Shown: positions 30,165 to 37,498 of the stretch, in pieces | Numbering within the stretch: the stretch's first letter is position 1 | How the letters are laid out: each line of letters opens with the position of its first letter | From: Sandaracinaceae bacterium | GTDB lineage: Bacteria > Myxococcota_A > Polyangia > Polyangiales > Sandaracinaceae | Direction: 5' to 3' | Assembly (NCBI GenBank): GCA_040218145.1 | Contig: JAVJQK010000031.1 | Span: 62,001-126,000, forward strand | Length of the DNA stretch: 64,000 nucleotides | Position numbers and translations under genes: made by a program | The notes under the pieces: generated by a model | What the model saw: only the letters and a program-made list of their open reading frames with translations | What the model was told of the DNA's origin: nothing | Databases searched by the model: none

Positions 30165-30848
30165 ATGACTTCCTCCGCACGCACCGCGCGCGCCCGCGCC
30201 GCGGTAGCCGCGCTCGCCCTGAGCGGGCTGCTCGGCGGCTGCGCCCAGAACGCCATCATGGAGCTTCAGATCGAGCTCCCGCCGGCGCCCGCGGGCAGCT
30301 CCGAGACCTTCGCGTACATCCAGGTCGCCACCCCCGCGGGCGGCTTCGACTTCGACGTCGAGTGGGGAGACACGGGGTTCAGCTTCCCCCTGACCGCCAC
30401 CCGCCAGTGGGCCTGCGTCAGCGTCGTCAGCGGCGATCCCACCGTCGACGTGAACGCGCGCATCCGCTACTGCAGCGACCCCGAGTGCCTCGACGTGGCG
30501 GACGGGAACGCGCCCGAGTCCCGGGTCGCGATCGAGTCGCCGCTGTACATCGGCCGTCGCACCTTCGTGACGGTCGGCGTCCCTCAGGTCCCCGAGTGCG
30601 CGCTCGCGGCGGACTGCGGCGGCTTCGGCGCCTGCGAGAGCGGCCGCTGCGTCTGCGCCTCGGACGCGGACTGCACCGCGACGAACACCGAGTGCCGGGC
30701 GGGAGGCTGCGCCGAGATCGTGCCGCGCTGCAAGGTCGAGGGCTGCATCACGGGCGCCACCGACAACTACTGCGCCGACGACGGCTCGCACTTCTGCGAG
30801 CGCCTGGGCGCCGAGCCCCTCTCCTTCGAATGCGAGCTCGGCGAATGA
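30165..30848 (+). CDS. Cys-rich lipoprotein
   Basis: 227 residues with a lipoprotein signal (lipobox LLGGC after AALALSGLLGG). The first half is beta-rich (IMELQIELPPAPAGSSETFA; YIQVATPAGGFDFDVEWGD). The second half has EGF-like, closely spaced Cys: CALAADCGGFGACESGRCVC, then CTATNTEC and CKVEGCITG, CADDGSHFC. No enzyme motif is present; a binding role outside the outer membrane is likely. Its stop overlaps the next gene (ATGA), a TPR protein, and a Ser/Thr kinase follows, so this looks like the receptor part of a signalling cassette. Confidence 0.78.
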   Translation: MTSSARTARARAAVAALALSGLLGGCAQNAIMELQIELPPAPAGSSETFAYIQVATPAGGFDFDVEWGDTGFSFPLTATRQWACVSVVSGDPTVDVNARIRYCSDPECLDVADGNAPESRVAIESPLYIGRRTFVTVGVPQVPECALAADCGGFGACESGRCVCASDADCTATNTECRAGGCAEIVPRCKVEGCITGATDNYCADDGSHFCERLGAEPLSFECELGE

Positions 30849-31573
30849 TGCGGCGCTGCTCACTGATCCTCGCGCTCGCCGCGCTGCTCCCGGCCTCGGC
30901 CCTCGCCCAGGGCGGTGGGCGCTGTGGGGAGCTCTCCCCGACGGAGATGGAGGAGGCGCGCGCGCTCTTCATCGCCGGCTCGGCCGCCGTCGAGGCGGGC
31001 CGCTGGTCCGACGCGGTCGCGAGCTACGAGCGCGCCTACCAGCTCTCGTGCGCGCCGTCCGCGCTCTACAACCTGGCGATGGCCTACCGGGCCCTCGGCC
31101 GCCATCGGGACGCCCGCGACGCCTTCGACCGGTTGATGGCGCTCCACCCCGACCTCAACGCCGATCTCCGCGTCAACGCGCAGCAATTTCGCCGCGAGGA
31201 GGCCTCGCGCGTCGCGGTGCTGGAGCTGGTCGGCATCGATCCCGACGCGCGCACCGAGATCAGCTTCGACGGCCGGGCGGTGCCGGACGAAGGGCAGCGC
31301 CCGGTGGTGGTCGAGACCGACGCGGGCTCCCACTCCCTCGTCGCGCGCCTCCCCGAGCATCAACCCTTCGTCTGGGAGGGCGCGCTCAGCGACGGCCAGC
31401 GGGAGACGGTCCAGGCCGTCTTCCGGCCGATCCCGACCGGCGATGACACCGTCGCGGTGGTCCTGCTCGTGGTCGGCGCCGTCGCGCTCGTCGGCGGCGG
31501 CATCGCGCTCGCGGTGCTGCTGCAAGAAGACGCGCAGTTGCAGCCGCTGAGCCCGTTCGTCGTCGAGCTCTGA
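30845..31573 (+). CDS. exported TPR protein with C-terminal membrane helix
   Basis: 242 residues; two adjacent ATG codons (30845, 30848) overlap the preceding stop. Signal peptide MMRRCSLILALAALLPASALAQ. TPR-like helices at residues about 30-110 (EEARALFIAGSAAVEAGRWS; SALYNLAMAYRALGRHRDA). Residues about 125-185 form a PEGA-like beta module (TEISFDGRAVPDEGQRPVVV), then a hydrophobic helix (VAVVLLVVGAVALVGGGIAL). The architecture matches the TPR proteins at 5377-6087 and 58302-59114. It is coupled to the upstream lipoprotein gene and lies 118 bases before a kinase on the same strand. Confidence 0.8.
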   Translation: MMRRCSLILALAALLPASALAQGGGRCGELSPTEMEEARALFIAGSAAVEAGRWSDAVASYERAYQLSCAPSALYNLAMAYRALGRHRDARDAFDRLMALHPDLNADLRVNAQQFRREEASRVAVLELVGIDPDARTEISFDGRAVPDEGQRPVVVETDAGSHSLVARLPEHQPFVWEGALSDGQRETVQAVFRPIPTGDDTVAVVLLVVGAVALVGGGIALAVLLQEDAQLQPLSPFVVEL

Positions 31574-31674
31574 GCGCCGACCCGGCGGCGCCGGCGTCGC
31601 AGTCAGAGCTGAACATTCGAGCGGGAGTGTTTCGAGAACGACGCACCAGATCGTGGAAGTCCCCCGCTGGGTGC

Positions 31675-31683
31675 TGCTATGCT
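31675..31683 (+). promoter_or_regulatory. extended -10 (TGC-TATGCT) of the kinase at 31691
   Basis: TGC followed by TATGCT ends 7 bases before ATG 31691. There is no Shine-Dalgarno site in the gap. The octamer GCTATGCT is the same as that before 35112 and, on the minus strand, before 50687. Confidence 0.5.
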
Positions 31684-31690
31684 GCTCGCG

Positions 31691-33331
31691 ATGGGGCATG
31701 CCCGTCCAGCGACGGCGCCCGCTATCTACGGCCGCTACGAGACCCTCTTCCGCATCGCCGCCGGCGGTATGGCCGAGGTGTATGCGGCGCGTCAGCGCGG
31801 CGAGGCGGGTTTCCAGAAGCTGGTGGCGCTCAAGCGCATGCTGCCCCACCTCACGGATGACGAGCGCTTCGTGAACATGTTCATGGACGAGGGCCGCCTC
31901 GCCGCGAACATCGACAGCCCGAACGTCGTCAGCACCATGGATCTGGGACGCGCCGACGACGGCTCGCTCTACCTGGTGATGGAGCTGGTGGTGGGCGCGA
32001 CGCTCAGCGCGCTGCTCCGCAACGCCGCCCGCGAGGGTGAGTCGGTCCCGACGGACGTCGCGGTCGAGATGATCGCCCAGGCCGCGCAGGGGCTGCACGA
32101 CGCGCACGAGGCGCGCACCCCCTTCGGAGCCCCTCTGCAGCTCGTGCACCGTGACGTCTCCCCGCAGAACATCCTCGTCGGCATCGACGGTCGCGTCCGG
32201 ATCACCGACTTCGGGGTCGCGCGCGCAGTGCTCCGCCGCACCAAGACGAGCACGGGCGAGTTCAAGGGCAAGCTCAGCTACTTCTCGCCCGAGCAGTGCG
32301 CGGACAAGGACCTCGACCGTCGCAGCGACGTATTCTCGCTCGGCGTCGTCGCCTGGGAGACCCTGACCACCCGGCGGCTCTTTCACGCCGAGAACCCGCT
32401 CGCGGTGCTCGAGCGCGTCACGCGCATGCCGATCCCGATGGCTCACTCGGTGCGCCCCGAAGTGCCGGCGGCGGTGGCGGCCGTGGTGCAGACCGCTCTC
32501 GAGCGTGATCGCGACCAGCGCTTCTCGACCGCCGCGGAGTTCGCGGCGGCGCTCCGCGCTGCGGCGCGGGAGGCCGCCGCGCCCCCGGATCGCGGTCGGG
32601 TGGGGGAGCTCTGTCAGCGCTACGGCGGCGAGTCGCTCGAGCGGGTGCAAGAGCAGCTCAAGGTGAGCCTCAGCAGCCCCAGCCTCCCGACGATCGACGA
32701 CTTCGAGGCCGAGAAGACCGACATCTCGAGCGGGATCGTCATCCGTCCGGAAGACGAGGGGCCCCACCCCGCGACGCCGCGAGCGCCGAGCGGCAAGTCC
32801 AGTAAGCGGAGGGCGGCGCCGAGCCGCGCCCCGCTCGTCATCGCCAGCCTCGTCGCGGTGCTCGGGCTCGGCGTCGGCGTGACGGTCGGTGTGCTCGCGA
32901 TGGGGAGCCAGGACACGACCGCCGCCGAGGCGGAGAGCGTCGAGGCCGCGGACCTCACGACCGAGAACGCCATCGCCGGCCCGAACCGCGTGGCGGCCGA
33001 GGTCGGAGGCGAGGTGGGCGGCGGCGTCGAGTCGAGCGAGTCCCCCGACGCTCCGACCGAGCCCGAGGCGGAAGAGGCCGACGGCGAAGCGGCCGACGGA
33101 GAAGAGACCGGCGCCACGACCGCGCGACGCCCTCGAGCGAGGCCGCGGCCCGCCGCGCGCGAGCCCGTCGTCGAGCGACCTGCCCCCGTGCAGCGCGCGC
33201 CGACGCGCCCGCGCCCACGCCCTCAGCCTCAGGCCGCCCCCGAGCCCGAGCCGCAGCCCGCGCCGCAGCAGCGCCGGCTGGGTCCCGGCCTGCAAGGGCT
33301 CGGCGACTTCGAGCGCGAGCTGGGCCGCTGA
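31691..33331 (+). CDS. Ser/Thr protein kinase with acidic and Pro/Arg tail
   Basis: 546 residues from ATG 31691; an ATG at 31679 is inside the -10 box and is less likely. Kinase domain residues about 14-285: FRIAAGGMAEVYAAR, VALKRMLPHL, HRDVSPQNILV, DFGVARAVLRR, KLSYFSPEQC. As in two other kinases of the window the catalytic-loop Lys is Ser. A membrane helix is at about 380-405 (LVIASLVAVLGLGVGVTVGV). The outer tail is Glu/Ala-rich, then Pro/Arg-rich, and ends LGPGLQGLGDFERELGR, without a PEGA or other domain I can name. It follows a lipoprotein and TPR gene pair. Confidence 0.9.
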   Translation: MGHARPATAPAIYGRYETLFRIAAGGMAEVYAARQRGEAGFQKLVALKRMLPHLTDDERFVNMFMDEGRLAANIDSPNVVSTMDLGRADDGSLYLVMELVVGATLSALLRNAAREGESVPTDVAVEMIAQAAQGLHDAHEARTPFGAPLQLVHRDVSPQNILVGIDGRVRITDFGVARAVLRRTKTSTGEFKGKLSYFSPEQCADKDLDRRSDVFSLGVVAWETLTTRRLFHAENPLAVLERVTRMPIPMAHSVRPEVPAAVAAVVQTALERDRDQRFSTAAEFAAALRAAAREAAAPPDRGRVGELCQRYGGESLERVQEQLKVSLSSPSLPTIDDFEAEKTDISSGIVIRPEDEGPHPATPRAPSGKSSKRRAAPSRAPLVIASLVAVLGLGVGVTVGVLAMGSQDTTAAEAESVEAADLTTENAIAGPNRVAAEVGGEVGGGVESSESPDAPTEPEAEEADGEAADGEETGATTARRPRARPRPAAREPVVERPAPVQRAPTRPRPRPQPQAAPEPEPQPAPQQRRLGPGLQGLGDFERELGR

Positions 33332-33337
33332 GGCGCT

Positions 33338-35065
33338 TCAGTTCGGCTCGGGCGGCGGGATCGTCTCGGTCCCGAGGCCGATCCCGGCCAGCATCTCGTT
33401 CGAGTCTCCCGCGCGCTCGCTGCCTGCGCTGCTGCTCGCGGGGAGCGCGGCGTCGGGCACGACCTCGCCGCTGATCCGATCGGGGACGGGCGGGAGCCGA
33501 TCGCCGAACCAGCCGAAGAACTCGAGCATCCGACGCTTCCGCTTGGGCGGCAGGTAGTCGAAGTTCACGCCGCGGTCGCTGATCTCCCAGAACTCGCTGG
33601 AGCGCACCGCGAGCAGCTCGTTGCGGATGGAAGCCAGCCGCTCGGGGCTCTCGCCGTGCATGTCGCGGAAGACCTCCCGCGCCAGCTCCTCGTCGCCCTT
33701 GAGCAGATAGAACGTCGCCAGCTTGATCTGCGCCTTGCGCACGCCCCGGAGGCTGGTCTCCTGGACCTCGGACTCCGACTCGCGATCGACCTGGAGGAAG
33801 ATCCGCAGCAGCTCGCGCGCGGCGGGGCTGTCGCGCTCGTAGGCCAGCTCGTTCAGCGAGCAGAGGTCGTAGGCCGCCGTCTCCAGGATGAACGGCAACT
33901 TGGCCGTGAACGAGACACCGCCGTAGTACTTGAAGTACCGCGCGATCTCGACCGCGTGCTTGCCGTCCGCGTACCCGAGGGCGCTCTCCGCGAGCAGCCG
34001 GTACTGGTTGAACACGTTGTACGCGGTGCGCACGTCCTTGGCGTTCACGGTGGAGCGCAGGTACGTGTTGAAGAACTTCACCGCGAGATCGAACAGCTCC
34101 CGGTGCCCGCTCGCCAGCGCCGCCTCCGCCACCAGCCGCGTGTTGATGGCGATGAGGTAGTTCATGTCGCGCATGCGGTTGAGCGCTTCGTTGTAGAGCG
34201 TCTGGTACTGGCGCAGCACCTTCATCTCGAGCCAGATCCGACGCTCCGTCACCGACTCGAGCACCGCGTTGGACATGGAGACGAAGTCGGGGTTGACGGC
34301 CAGATCGCCGACCACCGCGAACCAGGGCTCCGGCATGCGTGAGCGCATGCGCTGGTAGTCCAGCACCAGCTCGCGGAGCGCGTCGGCGCTCGCCATGGAG
34401 ACGCCCTTGTCCTTGTGCTCCATCGCGTTGAGCGCCACGTCGGCGAGCTGCTCGATCCCGCGCACCGCCTCCGTCTGCTTGCGCTCGATGGTCCAGCTCG
34501 CGCGGCGCGAGTCGATGGTGTCGAGCGTGTGGCGTCGGATGCGCTCGACGATCTCCACCGGGTTGAGGAACTTGAACACGAAGGCGAAGTACGGGAGCAG
34601 GATCACCAGGCTCAGTCCGAGCATCACCATGCTCACCGCGCCGCCGACGAAGGGGACGAAGCCGAGCGTCGCGCCCTCCCCCATGTCGAAGACGATGCTG
34701 ACCGCGAGGCACTGCACGGCGGTCACCACGAAGAAGCCCATCACCGCGAAGTTGATCGGCTCCGAGACGAACAGCTCGGTGATGCGGTGCGTGTAGCGGT
34801 TGCTCGCCAGCTCCACGATGATGGCGACGACCGTGATGGCGATGCCGAGGACGGCCGCGACCACCTCCGCCGCGTTGCTGATCGCGCCGAGCGCGGAGCT
34901 CGGGTTCGGATGGAAGAGCAGCCGCCAGACCGCGGCCGGATCCGGCTCGTCCGCCGTGTCGATCACGAACGTGATCACGAAGACGGCGAGCGATGTGCCG
35001 ACGAGGATCGAAAAAGGCAGGAGCCAGATTCGAAACGGGCTGGTTCGTTGTCCCCCCGGGTCCAT
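33338..35065 (-). CDS. DUF2254-like predicted membrane protein
   Basis: 575 residues from ATG 35065. The N-terminal half carries four hydrophobic segments (FRIWLLPFSILVGTSLAVFV; VVAAVLGIAITVVAIIVELA; NFAVMGFFVVTAVQCLAVSI; VMLGLSLVILLPYFAFVFKF). The sequence SNAAEVVAAVLGIAITVVAI is like the DUF2254 family of uncharacterised membrane proteins. The C-terminal 330 residues are cytoplasmic and helical, TPR-like (LIAINTRLVAEAALASGHRE; AQIKLATFYLLKGDEELARE). Function unknown. It converges on the kinase at 31691, with only 6 bases between stops, and is divergent from the envelope protein at 35112. Confidence 0.75.
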   Translation of the reverse strand: MDPGGQRTSPFRIWLLPFSILVGTSLAVFVITFVIDTADEPDPAAVWRLLFHPNPSSALGAISNAAEVVAAVLGIAITVVAIIVELASNRYTHRITELFVSEPINFAVMGFFVVTAVQCLAVSIVFDMGEGATLGFVPFVGGAVSMVMLGLSLVILLPYFAFVFKFLNPVEIVERIRRHTLDTIDSRRASWTIERKQTEAVRGIEQLADVALNAMEHKDKGVSMASADALRELVLDYQRMRSRMPEPWFAVVGDLAVNPDFVSMSNAVLESVTERRIWLEMKVLRQYQTLYNEALNRMRDMNYLIAINTRLVAEAALASGHRELFDLAVKFFNTYLRSTVNAKDVRTAYNVFNQYRLLAESALGYADGKHAVEIARYFKYYGGVSFTAKLPFILETAAYDLCSLNELAYERDSPAARELLRIFLQVDRESESEVQETSLRGVRKAQIKLATFYLLKGDEELAREVFRDMHGESPERLASIRNELLAVRSSEFWEISDRGVNFDYLPPKRKRRMLEFFGWFGDRLPPVPDRISGEVVPDAALPASSSAGSERAGDSNEMLAGIGLGTETIPPPEPN

Positions 35066-35095
35066 GCGGAACCGGAGTCTAGCACCCGCGGCGTT

Positions 35096-35104
35096 TGCTA
35101 TGCT
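35096..35104 (+). promoter_or_regulatory. extended -10 (TGC-TATGCT) of the gene at 35112
   Basis: TGC directly before TATGCT (35099-35104), which ends 7 bases before GTG 35112. Same octamer GCTATGCT as at 31677. It also decides the start codon, since the upstream ATG at 35100 lies inside the box. Confidence 0.45.
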
Positions 35105-35111
35105 CGCCGCC

Positions 35112-35918
35112 GTGACGGCTCCGGGACGTCTACTGGTGGTGATGATCTGGCTCGCGCCGGCCGCGGCCCTGGCCCAGGCCACGCCCACACCGCCCACGGA
35201 GCCCGGCCCCGGATCCCTCGCCGATCCCGAGCCTGGCTCCACAGCGGATCCCGAGCCCGAATCCGCAGCTGATCCCGAGCCCGCGGCGTCCCCCACCTCC
35301 CTCGTCCCCCCGGGCGGCGTCCCTCCCATCCCCGGCGTCCGCGAGCCCCGCCCGGTGGTCGCGCCCGAGCCGGAGCCGGAGCCCGAGCCGATCCCCCTGC
35401 CGAGCTACTCGCTCGAGCTCCGCTTCGGCGTGACGTTCCCCGCCGACTACAGCTTCGACCAGGCCCTCGCCGCGCTCCGCTACGATGGCCTGCGCGCCGC
35501 GGCCACCGCCGTCGTCGGCGTGCAGATCCCCGTCCTCGACTGGCTCTGGCTCGGCGGACGCTTCGGCGGGCGCGGCCGGGGCTGGGCGCACCCGGATCGC
35601 GACGCCGCGTCCCTGGTCGCGGGCGAGCTGCTCGCCACGGTGCAGGTGCGCGCGTGGCTCGGCCGCGTCGTCGAGCTCGGGCTGATGGTGAGCGGCGGCC
35701 TCGGATGGATGCAAGTCGCCATGCGCGACGCGACCTCGGATCAGGCGGTGGGTCGCTTCGGCGTCGAGGCCATCCTCGCGTTCAAGACCGGAGAGCACTT
35801 CGCGTTCGGGCCGCGCGTCGGCTACGACTTCTTCGAGTGGTCGGGCATGAACGCCTACGGACACGGCGTCGACGTCGGCGGCTTCAGCCTCGGCCTCGCC
35901 CTGGAGGGTCGAGAGTGA
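35112..35918 (+). CDS. outer-membrane beta-barrel-like protein with Pro/Glu linker
   Basis: 268 residues from GTG 35112 (ATG 35100 would lie in the -10 box). Signal peptide VTAPGRLLVVMIWLAPAAALAQ. Residues about 25-100 are a low-complexity Pro/Glu/Asp/Ser linker (ADPEPGSTADPEPESAAD; EPEPEPEPIP). The rest, about 105-268, alternates short amphipathic strands with Gly (YSLELRFGVTF; WLWLGGRFGGRGRGW; ELGLMVSGGLGWMQVAM; FGPRVGYDFF; GGFSLGLALEGRE), as in small outer-membrane barrels. The last residue is not Phe, so barrel assembly is unproven. The next gene starts inside its stop codon, so the pair is probably coupled. Confidence 0.7.
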   Translation: MTAPGRLLVVMIWLAPAAALAQATPTPPTEPGPGSLADPEPGSTADPEPESAADPEPAASPTSLVPPGGVPPIPGVREPRPVVAPEPEPEPEPIPLPSYSLELRFGVTFPADYSFDQALAALRYDGLRAAATAVVGVQIPVLDWLWLGGRFGGRGRGWAHPDRDAASLVAGELLATVQVRAWLGRVVELGLMVSGGLGWMQVAMRDATSDQAVGRFGVEAILAFKTGEHFAFGPRVGYDFFEWSGMNAYGHGVDVGGFSLGLALEGRE

Positions 35919-36472
35919 CACGCCGCGGCGCACGCTGGCCTTGGGTCGTGGTGGCCGTGCTCGTCGCGATGGTGGCGTGCGACGGGCACGCGTTCCCGGA
36001 GCGCGCGTACCACGAGGAGTTCGAGACCCTCTGCGACGGCACGCCGTGCGGCTGGGAGATCTCGCGGGGTGATCCCGACCAGGCCACCTGGGTCACCACC
36101 CTTCACCCCGGCGAGCACGGCTTGCGATTGAGCGGTGAGGTGACGGTGCGAGGCCCCGGCGCGATGGAAGAGGCGCCGGACGTGATCCAGCGCATGAACC
36201 CTTCACTCCACGTGGCCGCGCGCTGCGACAGCGGCTCGAGACTGCAAATCACCGTGCTCGCCACCGACCGCGCCGGCGTCCCGGCGCGAGCCTCCGCAGA
36301 GCTGCCCGCGAACACCGACTGGTCCGGCGACGCGACGGTCCTCCTCATGCTCGACGCGGTCGTGGTCGACGCCCGCGTCACGGCCGTCGTGATCGAGAAG
36401 ACGGGCACGGGAAGTTGCGAGATCTCGGAGATCACGATCGACGACGGGCCTCTCGACCAGATCGGTTGCTGA
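35915..36472 (+). CDS. small lipoprotein, putative carbohydrate-binding-like fold
   Basis: 185 residues from GTG 35915, with GAGGG upstream and overlap of the previous stop. Signal and lipobox: WPWVVVAVLVAMVACDG. The mature part begins YHEEFETLCDGTPCGWEIS and is beta-rich with paired Cys; its pattern (HEEF...GTPCGWEI...HGLRLSGEVTVRG) resembles carbohydrate-binding jelly-roll modules found next to polysaccharide enzymes, but this is only a similarity of layout. No catalytic residues are recognised. Coupled to the barrel-like gene, it is probably its surface-exposed partner. Confidence 0.65.
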   Translation: MTRRGARWPWVVVAVLVAMVACDGHAFPERAYHEEFETLCDGTPCGWEISRGDPDQATWVTTLHPGEHGLRLSGEVTVRGPGAMEEAPDVIQRMNPSLHVAARCDSGSRLQITVLATDRAGVPARASAELPANTDWSGDATVLLMLDAVVVDARVTAVVIEKTGTGSCEISEITIDDGPLDQIGC

Positions 36473-36537
36473 CCTGCGGCTCGGCGCTCGCGCCGCACAA
36501 AGGCCACGCTCGTTGCCAGTATCGCGACCGATATGGC

Positions 36538-36551
36538 GTGACGTGCGTCAC
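36538..36551. promoter_or_regulatory. perfect dyad GTGACG-TG-CGTCAC
   Basis: A 14-base perfect inverted repeat in the 245-base gap between 36472 and the SLT-like gene at 36718. It could be an operator. Apart from this and the Shine-Dalgarno site at 36708-36713, I see nothing definite in the gap. Confidence 0.3.
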
Positions 36552-36717
36552 TGGCGCGAGCCCCGAGGGCACAGTAGAACGCTTCCGCTCACCCCGAGCG
36601 GGTCTACGGACGCAGCGAGACTGACCGGTTCATCTCGTCCGCTCGAACCGCCCCCGCTCCGACAGCGCAGCGCACGCGCGACGAGGTGAGCCTCCACCAC
36701 CCAACCAGGAGGACCGC

Positions 36718-37449
36718 ATGGGCGCGTGTCATGCCGTGAATGACGTCACTCGTGCTTCCGCGAGGCAGAGACGTCGACGGATTCGCCATTCCAGATGGCT
36801 CGGGACCGTCGCGAGCGCCCTCGTCATGGGCGCGATGGTGGCGCCCGAGGCGGTCATCGCCCAGGGCGGCCAGCTCGTCCAGGGCGGCCAGCTCGCGGCC
36901 GCCGACCCCGCCGTCGTGGCCCTCGGGCGCGCCCTCGACCGACGTATGACGGTGTGGGCGACCGACCACCGTGTGGTCTATGTGAGTCACTGTCGACAAA
37001 CCCGCGGCGGGTGCCCCGAGCGCGTCGCGAGCTTCGCGCGGCTGATCGCCGACGCCTCGGAGCGACATCACCTCGACCCCTTCCTCCTCGCCGCGGTCGC
37101 CGTCCGCGAGAGCGGCATGGATCCGACCGCGCACGGCTCGGTGGGCGAGCGAGGCATCGTGCAGCTGCACCCGCGCGGCAGCGGGGCGCGCGTGCGATAC
37201 GTGCGGAGTGAAGCGTACCGGCGCAGCTGCTCGCGGCGCCCGGACGCGTGCCAGGCGGAGGTGCTCGAGGCCGGCGCGAGCCTCCTGTCTCGAAGCATCG
37301 ATCGTTGCGGCGGCGTCCGCGAGGGGCTCGGCGCCTACAACCGCGGCGTCTGCGGCCCGACCGGGTACGCCGACCGCGTCATGAGCGAGCGTCAGCGTCT
37401 CTTGCGGCTCGCCAAGACCGACGCGCGGACCGTGGCCGACATCGACTGA
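36718..37449 (+). CDS. exported SLT-like (lysozyme-fold) protein
   Basis: 243 residues; ATG 36718 follows an AGGAGG site, the strongest in the window. A Tat-like or long basic signal peptide (RQRRRRIRHSRWLGTVASAL) leads into VIAQGGQLVQGG. Residues about 100-235 carry the transglycosylase SLT pattern: catalytic Glu in VAVRESGMDP, then GSVGERGIVQLHP and GAYNRGVCG. Such enzymes cut peptidoglycan glycan strands. Several extra Cys (CRQTRGGC, CSRRPDAC, CGGVREG) suggest disulfides in the periplasm. The gene is alone. The match to SLT is by motif, not by full alignment. Confidence 0.75.
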   Translation: MGACHAVNDVTRASARQRRRRIRHSRWLGTVASALVMGAMVAPEAVIAQGGQLVQGGQLAAADPAVVALGRALDRRMTVWATDHRVVYVSHCRQTRGGCPERVASFARLIADASERHHLDPFLLAAVAVRESGMDPTAHGSVGERGIVQLHPRGSGARVRYVRSEAYRRSCSRRPDACQAEVLEAGASLLSRSIDRCGGVREGLGAYNRGVCGPTGYADRVMSERQRLLRLAKTDARTVADID

Positions 37450-37485
37450 GACCACGGGCCGAGGAAGCCGCGGCTCGAACCGGCG

Positions 37486-37491
37486 TATGCT
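37486..37491 (+). promoter_or_regulatory. -10 box (TATGCT) of the gene at 37499
   Basis: TATGCT ends 7 bases before ATG 37499. The alternative ATG at 37487 overlaps this box, so the later ATG is the preferred start. No -35 is evident. Confidence 0.45.
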
Positions 37492-37498
37492 CTCCGAG